Below are positions 56,069 to 64,000 of a DNA stretch of 64,000 nt, piece after piece. The notes below the pieces were generated by a model that was not told the origin of the DNA, did not search any database, and saw only the letters and a list, made by a program, of their open reading frames with translations. The position numbers were made by a program, and so were the translations under genes. This stretch comes from Bromus sterilis. Taxonomy: Eukaryota; Streptophyta; Magnoliopsida; Poales; Poaceae. The DNA lies in assembly GCA_950022295.1 (NCBI GenBank), contig OX465598.1, positions 93,410,001 through 93,474,000 of the forward strand. The letters run 5' to 3'. Numbering within the stretch: position 1 is the first letter of the stretch; each line of letters starts with the position of its first letter.

Positions 56069-57648
56069 TGATGGCGCGAAGTTAATAGGTTTAGTGGGAT
56101 TGCCTCCCCTGTTAACCGCGCCAATAAACGATTATTGATAACCCACAAGTCTAGGGGGTCAATTGTAGCTTTTTGATAAATAAGAGTGTCGAACCCAACG
56201 AGGAGCAGAAGGTGCTGATAAGTGACACTGGATAAGGAAAGGCTGCACACACTCAAAGGTAAATATTTAGGGGTTTTTGGTTTAAGCAATAGAAAATTAA
56301 AAGACAAGCAAAGTAAACAGGGTAACTGAGGAGTAGAAAGTGGCCCAATCCTTTCACAAGCATAAGACTAGGAACTAAACTTATAAAAGCTAAAGCGTTC
56401 TCGAGAACACATGGGAGAGATAGCCAAGTTACTTTCACCATACTCCGCCAAGTAATATGTATTGTGTTGATAAGTGTTGGTGGGTGGATCAATGCTATTA
56501 CACCTTCTAGACTAAGATAAGTGTACTCTTATGATTACACACCTTGCAAGCATCCGCAAATAAAAGGTAGTAATTAAGGCATAAGCCTAACCACATCATT
56601 ACGATCAAGGATCCATAACTCCCTTGTGCAAAAGTGTGTGAACTTGGGTTCAGGTTTCTGTCACTCTGGCAACCCACCATAAGCATCCTTTGTGCACAAT
56701 GTATTCCTCTAGGCCCATGAAAGGTGAAGTGTTATGTGTTCGACTCACACAACACCACTAGAGAAATAACAACACAACTTAAGTATCAAACAACACATAA
56801 TACTTCAACATAGTATGACTACTAACAACTAGACTTCTCCCATGTTCTCAAGAACTAAAGTAACTACTCACAAGACATAAAAGAGATCATGATCAGAGGT
56901 GATAGATGGGTGGTAAACAATCTGGACACAATGATATTTCTCCAACAAAACTCAATAGCATTCACCACAAAGTAGTAATCAACACCAACAGAGTAGAGAG
57001 GATAGATAGTACGGATTACAACACAAGTTGCAATTGTGAGATGAGATGGGATGGAGATGGAGATGGTGCTGATGTTGGGGATGATGTTGATGATGATCTC
57101 GATGATGCCCGTGACGATGATGATGATGATGGCGACGATCTCCCCTTCCGGGAGGTGATCTCCCCGGCGGAATCTGCCCGCCAGATATGGCTTTTCTCCT
57201 CCATAGGTTTCCGCCCCGTGGCGGCGGCGAAACACGGAAACTCTTCTGTATTTAGGGTTTCTACCCCAGGTGGGTCTTATAGGCGAGAGGGGGCACCGAG
57301 GGGGGCCACCAGGCATTCAGGAGGGTGCCTGGCGCGGCCAGGAGGGGGGCCGCGCCAGGCACCCTTCTGGCTGCCTGGTGGGTCCCCTCACCTCCATCAT
57401 CGGTGATCCCCAGTCAATTTTCATAAAAACACTCCCCGTAAATTTTCATCGCATTTGGACTTGATCTGATTTAGCAACTTGGTGTCCACTTTTCACCGCT
57501 GAATTCTGGTTCTGCTGCTTCGACACCGGAAAGTTGTAAACTGTGTAAAACAAGCCAAAACAACATAAGAACAATACTTTAAAGTGGAATATATCAATGA
57601 ATAGGATGAAATTACAATATAAAATAGTGATGCATTTTGGACGTATCA
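56069..57648 (-). repeat. 5' LTR of F
   Basis: 1580 bp. Complete copy, used here to show what is missing from the 3' LTR at 28113/29938. Includes a GAT-rich simple-sequence stretch at about 57065-57140. Confidence 0.9.
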
Positions 57649-57653
57649 GCCCA
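57649..57653 (+). repeat. Right TSD of element F
   Basis: GCCCA, identical to 27678-27682. Confidence 0.88.
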
Positions 57654-59261
57654 TACCAAAGTGCTGAAGGACAGGGGGCGGAGCACGGGACACACAGTCC
57701 ACGGTCAAGTGCCCTTCCGCGCGGCACATGAGGCAAAAGGGCGGGGCTTTACACTGAGCCTGGAAATGATAGGGCCGGTGATAGGCAAAACAGGTAAGAA
57801 AATTCTGACCAGAGCGGGGATCATTCGGATCTGGATGGGAAGGAAGAAGGCCAGCGCCCCCACCCGAACCGCCGGGGACATCGCGGTTGTCGAACTTGCG
57901 TTTGTTGGAGGAGAACTACGTGTAGGACGGCCCGAGGTTGTTGTGGAAGCCGCCCGACGCCCGGTAGCCACCTCCCGAACCAGATCGGAAGCCACCACGG
58001 TGACCAAAGCCTCCCCGACCTCCACCACCACCGCCACCATGTGCCATCGGAGGGCGTGGTCCAGATGGAGGAGGAGGAGGGGGAGGGGGAGGGGTCGCCT
58101 AACGCCCCGACGAAGCCGCCACATCCGCATCCCACGGATCAAGATGAGCCCAAGACGCAGCAGTCGCTGCCGCAGCAGCCTCACGATCCCGCTTCTCCTT
58201 CTCGAGGCGGTCGCGCAGCGAAGCCTCAACCTCCAGGCCGTACGCACCACCCCGTCCAACTTGACTGAGAGAGGGAGCCTTGGAAGATGGGTTGGAGCCC
58301 GCCATGGCCGACACAACAGCCGCAGCAAAGGAATAACCTAAGGGCGGCGGTGGAGGGGGAGGAAGATGAAGCACACGGAGGGGAGAGCGATGCGAGGAGG
58401 AGAGGAAACGGCGCAGATCCGCGGCGGAGGGGGAAAATGCTAGGGTTAGGTCACGAGAGCCGCGGGGCACCCATAAATATCCAGCCCTGGGAAGCACTGG
58501 AGGGCCAACTCGGGATGGTCGGCTAGGAGGAATGGCCAACCGGCCCAACAAAGGAGGAAAATCCATACTGGAAAAGGAAAAAAACCTGACTCCATCGAGG
58601 CAACCAGCCCATCCACATCAGGCCCACCAGAAACCGATCCACCAACCGTGAACCGCACACACAGGGCCGGCCCACTAGCCAGTCCCGCAGACACAGCCGC
58701 AACCAAAGGAGCCGCTGGGGTTTCCACCCCAACAGCCGCCGCCGCCGCCACAGCAAGAGGTGCTGACGGGGAGGCCACCGGCGAGGCCTCCAACCCACCA
58801 GGGCCGACACCCAAGATGCCCGGGGACGAAAGAGGACCCGAAGGCTTACGACCGCGACGCTTCCGACCTGCCACCGTCCAACCCATCTCAGACAACACCA
58901 TATAAGGCCACCGGGAGTGACCGCCCGGCGCAAAACGACAGTCACGCTTGCACGGAGAAGCCGGAAGACCCACCGGAGGGAGGGAGCACCGCTCCTCCTC
59001 CGAATCCGACTCCTCCTCCACATCCGAAGCCAAAGCCCAAAACTTACCTCCACAGGCTCCAAGCAGCCGCAGAGCAGAAGAACCAGAAGCCAAACGTGTG
59101 GGATAAGAAGGGGGGTGGAGGACCCACCGGGGAAGGAGGCACGCCGACGAGCAGCCCAGCAGGGGGAGGGGTGACGCCGGGAGCGGCCGGGGAGGCAGGG
59201 GGAGAGGAGTCGGGAAGCGGGGTAGGGGAGGGGGAGCGTGGAGGGGGGGAAAGGAAGCCAT
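57654..59261 (-). pseudogene. LINE-B ORF1, N-terminal part with zinc knuckle
   Basis: Starts with ATG at 59259-59261 on the minus strand (MASFPPLHAPPPLPRF). A Pro-rich N-terminus and an acidic stretch (DVEEESDSEEE, about 59000) follow. The frame closes at 58446 and the rest is in another frame (about 58566-57654): a Lys/Glu/Arg helix (LRDRLEKEKRDREAA), a Gly-rich segment, and a Cys/His knuckle (CLMCRAEGHLTVDC, about 57740). It joins 27682 in the order expected for a plant LINE ORF1. The high GC content contrasts with the flanking LTRs. Confidence 0.72.
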
Positions 59262-59353
59262 CTTTGAGGTGGGTTAAACCAGACGCAGTGACGTTCATGG
59301 GCGTGCTCACGGCCTGCAGCGACACCGGTCTCGACGACGACGAGCTGAGGTAG
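59262..59353 (+). pseudogene. PPR-protein fragment
   Basis: On the plus strand about 28 codons reading VKPDAVTFMGVLTACSDTGL then an acidic end and a TAG at 59351-59353. VKPDxVTFxGVLTACSxxGL is the signature of a pentatricopeptide repeat of plant organelle RNA-binding proteins. Only about one repeat is left. It directly abuts the LINE-B start, so either LINE-B inserted in a PPR gene, or the fragment was carried along. The Asp/Glu-rich end is unusual for a PPR. Confidence 0.6.
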
Positions 59354-59369
59354 AGGTACTAGGGAGCCA

Positions 59370-60377
59370 TGTTTAATGACCCGATTCGCTAAGAATCCAA
59401 GTCTTTGTGCATTCTGTGCTAGTCCCTGGATCAATAGCTAGCACACACAGTACATGATGTAATATCAAGAATAAACCACATGTCATAAATATTACATCGA
59501 AGATCCAGTATTACAATAAAGCATACCTGCATAGCTCAAGGCTAGCTTACAAATAGAATACAACGGAAAATAATAAAGATCTTCGTGGCGTCCATCAACT
59601 CCACCGGCACAGTTGTGTATAGACGTCGTAATCCTACATCGCATCACTTACTCGTCGTATACAATCCTGCAACACCGAAGAGCCCGACAACGGGTCAGTA
59701 CATCTGATTTGTACGGCAAGTCACACGAAACAGGATATAACAGACCTACATCTACATGCAAGGATAAGTCAAAGGAAGTCTTATGATTTTTTTTTGCAAA
59801 AAGCTGATTTTTCCTTAATCTACCTAAATCAATTTTTAATTTGTCTTTCTACTTAGGGTTGAACTGGGCTGCACCAGTTCCAACCCAAACCCTTTATTAA
59901 ATCTTTCCCACTCAAGTTTTATTAAGGTGATTCATCTATCAAGATCCTCCAATATCAGTAATGTCTAGTAGCTCAAAATTGTCCTTAATTGGGGACACGG
60001 CTAATCATGATTAGTTTGTACGCTCTGCAGAGGTTTGTACACTTTAGCCACTGGACTCAACCAGAAGATTGAGACAAAGTCTTTCAGAAGAGGTCACCTA
60101 CACCCAACGTCAAGCCGGTACACCAAACACATCTACATATGCTAGATTTGCACGGGAGAGGCTTCCTACATCGTACTCAACTAAGCCAGAGCCCATATGG
60201 CCAGCGGCTGTACATGGAAGCTCCTAGTAACCAAGTATGTCTGATATTTTTGAGCCTAGACGGCGCCCACTTACGTTCAGAAGGTAGATACCATGACGTT
60301 CTTTATACCACCAAAACCATCCATTAGGGGTACAACCTGGTCCGCCTTAGATAAGGTACGAGCCCCCAGGAAGCACT
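59370..60377 (-). mobile_element. X-like LTR, partial
   Basis: Begins TGTTTAATGACCCGATTC and aligns, with many changes, to the first about 1 kb of the X LTR (44926 onward), including GACAACGGGTCAGTAC and CTCTGCAGAGGT blocks. It is interrupted at 60377 by W3, and the rest lies outside the window. A diverged, older relative of X. Confidence 0.8.
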
Positions 60378-62051
60378 TGATACACGAGATAATACTCGCC
60401 CCTCGTTGGTTACCCCAAGTGGAAGGTGAGATGTAGCGTAGCGGCAAATTTCCCTTAGCGAAGATGCTAAGGTTGAGTATCGAACTAGTAGGACTCCAAG
60501 ATCGACAAGTAGGTGGTGAAGTGAACAATGGCGCCATTTACAACCTAGGTTGCTTACTTCACCTGGACCTGCACACGCACAACAGATAGCTTTGCTCCCA
60601 ACGAGTACAGAGGAGTTGTCAGTTCCTCCAGCCTTGTTGTTTACAAAGGATAAAACGCACGGGATAATAATGATAGTGATAGCTACAGAAAAGTAAATAC
60701 TGAAAGTAAATTGAAGGTGTAAACAGTTTTGGAAATATGGACCGGGGTACTATGATGTTCACTAGTGATGTCTCTCTTCCAAAAGACGATAAAATAGCCA
60801 TGCGAAGCAAACAAATTACAGCTGGGAAATTGACAGGATTATGTGCACAAACCAATGCTAATTATGCTAAACAGAAAGGAAGAGGCTCAAAAGCATGGGC
60901 AGTACGCCAAGACAAGTAGACCGAAATCCATCTGCATCTACCTACTAATCATCCACCTTGAGATATCTATCCAGAACATCTCGCTGGTATTAAGTTGCGA
61001 ATCCCACCCAAAGTGTAAACTCAAAGCAACAAACAACTGCATTAAAGAACTTTGCGTAAAGTAAACAATCCTTGCACCGCAAGTACAAGCACCGTTGTTT
61101 TCCCCCTTGTGGCAACAACACATCCCCTAGACTCATGGTTCTGTCACTCAAGCTAGTCACCGGGGGGCATGAACCCACAATCATGCATAACGCTCCCTCT
61201 TGGAGTCACTACCTACTACTTAGCCAAAGCAATAAACAGCAACGGAGAACATGCAAGAATTACTCAAGAAAATAAATATAAAAGAAGAGAATCAAATATA
61301 TAACTCAATCACAATCTGAACATAATCTCATAATCCATCGGATCCCAGCAAACTCAACATAGCAACAGCAGAAAGATTACATAAGTGCCTCGATCATGTA
61401 GGGCAGCTCACGAGGTCTAATCCATGAAGAACAAAGAGGGGAGGAGAAAATCACATAGCTACTGATCATAGACCCATGGTCCAAGGTGGACTACTCATGG
61501 TAAATCCGGGAAGCATCCATGGTGGTGGAGAAGCTCCCGGAGGTGATTCCTCCCTCCGGCAGGGTGCCGGGAAGAGGTCTTCTGGTGATCCCGATCTTGG
61601 AAGCGCGGCGCCGGCGGAACAGAGGAGAGATCGCAAAAAAGGGTTCCGTCCCCGAGGGTTTCTCGTCATGGGGAATAAATAGGCGAAAGGGGGTAGCCAG
61701 AGGTGGGCCAGGGGCTCCAGGCGCCCCCCCTGGCGCGGTCAGGGGTGGGACCGTGCCCTCTGGCCGCTTGGGGACCCCTGGCTCCCCTCTGGCCCCTCTC
61801 GGGCTCTTCGCGAAGCTTCCGGTATGCTGATTTTTCCTATATTTTTCCCGGAATTTTTCTGGTACTTTTAATAAGGGGGAAACCTGGAATAGAAAAACAG
61901 CAAAAAAAAGGAACTGGCACTGGGGTGCACTTAGTTAATAGGTTAGTCCAAATATGATCAAAAGTGTATGGAAGTTCATCAATGTCATAGCAATATCACA
62001 CAAAAGAGGCATGGAGCAAGCAGAAATTATAGATACATTTTGGACGTATCA
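60378..62051 (-). repeat. 3' LTR of W3
   Basis: 1674 bp, from TGATACACGAGA to GGACGTATCA on the plus strand. The left flank GCACT (60373-60377) should recur beyond the window. Its left third resembles the diverged solo LTRs and the rest the main W LTRs. Confidence 0.87.
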
Positions 62052-64000
62052 ACATCCCCAAGCTTAATTCCTACTCGTCCTCGAGTACGTAAATGATAAC
62101 AAGCATAATTTCTGTGGTGACATGCTAACAACCATATAAGAACTTTGTAAGTAAAGAAATCAAGGCATGTAATTCAATTCAAGTCATAACAGGCAAGAGT
62201 CTATATTTGACATTGAAACAAGCAACATAAGAACATAAAGGTGCAAGAGATCTCGCTGTCCGTGACTCGAATGTCTCCAAATGGTGTTTTCGTGCAAGAA
62301 AGGGGATAGGGATATACGAGAAAAAGTATTTGTATATTGATAACTCAATCTACTAAAATTTTACACTTGGTCTTCTTTGAAATCTTATCTTGACTCATCC
62401 CCAGACCACTAGCCAGGTACAAGTCAAAATGATCCACTCCTTTTCGACATTTTGAGCACTCATGCAATGAATGAGCGTAAGCAAGAAAGTTGACACTTAG
62501 GATGGCAAAGAGAGAATAAGGTGGAGGAGGAAGACAAAAAGGGTGTGAAAGGCTCACATCAATGAGGACAATCATAGGCGAGAGAAAGCCAAATGATATA
62601 TATGATGTGAGGAGTAGGGATTGCCATGCAACGGATGCACATATGAGCTAAGGTAAGCTCTCCAATGGAACTAGTGGGGGTGCATCCAACTTGCTTGCTC
62701 AAGAAGACCTAGAGCTCATTTGAGGAGGCTCATCATTGGAATATACAAGCCAAGTTCTATAGTGTGAAGGTGCCCACATAGCTATATGCATGAATGATAA
62801 TCTCTATGGAGTACAAGATATAAGAGGGAGTACGAGTGTGGATCTCTCAAAAGGAATATTAGTGTGTCCCCTTCTCTCTTTTTATTTCTTTTTCACTTTT
62901 TTCTATTTTTTGTATTTTTTGGTGGCCTCAATGGCTCTTTCTATTTCTCTCATTTGTCCTCTTTGGAATCTTTTAATTTTGTCCTCTTTGGGATCTTTTG
63001 ATTTGTCCACTTTGGGATCTTTTCCTCTCTTTAGGGGCAGCACTCTATATATTACAAAAAGTATAGAAGATCTTTCACACTTTACAAAGGTACTCAAATC
63101 ATAAATAAGATGTAACTATCATGATGTATGCAAATGTATGCCTCTGCCAATGTAACAGGATATGCAATGATACTAGCGCGTCATGTAGCAATGATTAGGG
63201 CAAGGCCCAACTATCATGCGGCTCATCGATCAAGCAAGTAGCATGTATGACATGAAGATCAAGTCATGATAAGATGGATGTTGCATGGCAATGTATCTCG
63301 GAAAGGCTATGGAAATGCCTTGATAGGTAGGTATGGTGGCTGTTTTGAGGAAGGATATAAGGAGGTTTATGATGACAGAGCGTATCGTGCCAAGGGTTTG
63401 GATGTACCAGCGAAGGTGGACGCCAACTCTCGGAGTGAGAAGGAGGCAATGCACGGCACAGGAGAGGCTAGAAAAATATAGGAAGGTGGAAGTGTCAACT
63501 TTCGAATACTCACATTAGTCCGAAGAACTCATGCACTTATTATCGGTAACTCTCAATCTAATAAGGAGGTTCACAAAGAGACAAGTGCCCCGAGGAGGAG
63601 TGTATGGGGGTTTGGTTATCCTTGCGCATCCTCGACTCATGGTACGTGAGTGTACTCTAATATTCAACCCCTCAAAAGAGTAGTGATCCATCTAGTAGCT
63701 AGAGTTCTCAACTAATTTGTAGGTTTTGAAAATAAACACGGATTGCCCAAAATACGACATCTATCACTAATAAGCTAAAGCTCTTGACACCAAAAGTACA
63801 AACATTACTCAAAACAACACCTCAAAACTATTGCAAGTTACTACTACAAAAAGAATAGCAACCTCAATTACCTACTTCAAGTCAAGACACAAAACTCAGT
63901 GCAACAGGCAAACTCTATAAACAAGATAAACATGAAAACTCAAGAGAGTTCCAGCAACAAACTAAACAAAAGATCTTTAAAAAGATAAGCATGAAAACTA
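62052..64000 (-). mobile_element. W3 internal region, 3' module (runs off the window)
   Basis: Matches W-main 44579 back to about 42750 in reverse, starting with the polypurine-like ACATCCCCAAGCTTAATTC. No gene is seen in the part inside the window. W3 is thus a minus-strand W element with the long 3' module. Confidence 0.8.
62953..63025 (-). repeat. Minisatellite, three units, in W3
   Basis: Three about 24-bp units of the TTTGTCCTCTTTGGGATCTT type starting near 62953, 62978 and 63002. W-main has two units at 43640-43685. Confidence 0.7.

Larger units (their letters stand above)
27683..57648 (-). mobile_element. Element F: Athila-lineage Ty3/gypsy element (hosts W2, a solo W LTR, W-main and X)
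   Basis: Minus strand. The 5' LTR is 56069-57648, the 3' LTR 27683-28113 plus about 29938-30812, and the TSD GCCCA is perfect. Order on the minus strand: primer-binding site, gag (55993-55095), [W-main], protease, reverse transcriptase, RNase H, integrase (38732 to about 34909), coiled-coil ORF (34073-34586), long 3' UTR, polypurine tract, LTR. The DLG-type protease, FMDD reverse transcriptase box and extra 3' ORF fit the Athila lineage; it resembles the Triticeae Fatima family, name not verified. Its own length without insertions is roughly 10 kb. It is autonomous in type but carries several stops and frameshifts. Confidence 0.9.
3800..59261 (-). mobile_element. LINE-B, L1-type LINE, the oldest host of the nest (in pieces)
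   Basis: One minus-strand LINE can be followed through five pieces: about 3800-3939 plus 6641-10082 (3' UTR and most of ORF2), 24074-24876 (ORF2 start, ORF1 end), 26531-27682 (ORF1 middle) and 57649-59261 (ORF1 start). Removing the insertions and one copy of each TSD restores adjacent protein motifs at the junctions: endonuclease at 10082/24079, and the zinc-knuckle downstream segment at 27682/57654. The pieces total roughly 7 kb, the usual size of plant L1 elements. The 5' end is placed at the ORF1 ATG, next to a PPR-like fragment, so the element may lack its 5' UTR. I could not find its TSD. Several frameshifts show that it is inactive. Confidence 0.8.

Noticed and set aside
1..64000. tRNA, rRNA or other structured RNA genes
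   Set aside because: No cloverleaf or rRNA-like text was seen; tRNA-like matches are the primer-binding sites of LTR elements only.

Overview
The window looks like intergenic DNA of a large grass genome, most likely Triticeae (wheat, goatgrass, barley or rye). The reasons are several layers of LTR retrotransposons inserted into one another, a Stowaway-type MITE, plant L1-type LINEs, and a host gene with short GT-AG introns. I see no bacterial, organellar or viral genome organisation. Family letters (S, T, W, F, X) are working labels, because names such as Fatima, WHAM or Sabrina could not be verified without a database.

Layout. 128-922 is a solo LTR (family S) with a perfect 5-bp target-site duplication (TSD). 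1829-3665 is the only intact-looking host gene, a four-exon plastid-targeted NAD(P)-binding atypical SDR (At2g34460-like) with an 84-bp Stowaway MITE in intron 3. From about 3800 to 59261 the window is one minus-strand L1-type LINE (LINE-B, two ORFs, about 7 kb when its pieces are added), split into pieces by later insertions. A 5'-truncated plus-strand LINE (LINE-A, 3940-6625) lies in its 3' UTR. A Tat-lineage Ty3/gypsy element (T, 10083-24073) lies in its endonuclease domain. A solo W LTR (24877-26530) and a 30-kb Athila-lineage element (F, 27683-57648) lie in its ORF1.

The insertions contain further insertions. T carries a non-autonomous W element (W1, 12542-17742) inside its reverse transcriptase. 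F carries a truncated W element (W2, 28114 to about 29938), a solo W LTR (31977-33616) and a 16-kb W element (W-main, 38733-55089). W-main in turn carries a gag-only element with 3-kb LTRs (X, 44926-53813) inside its 3' LTR. LINE-B > F > W-main > X is therefore four levels deep, and most steps are fixed by a TSD read directly from the sequence. Right of LINE-B come a PPR-type gene fragment (59262-59353), part of an X-like LTR (59370-60377) and another W element that runs off the window (W3, 60378-64000).

The most unusual content is accessory coding inside the transposons. Element T has an antisense ORF with its own TATA box encoding an RGG-rich, B3-like (plant DNA-binding domain) protein. W elements keep the same LTRs and 3' module but carry two unrelated ORFs, one a lone protease domain and the other an acidic protein with hydrophobic C-terminal segments. 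F has a coiled-coil ORF in the env-like position. The W 3' module also has a conserved pair of hairpins. Nearly all transposon genes carry stops or frameshifts; in element T an active-site YVDD has become YVDN.
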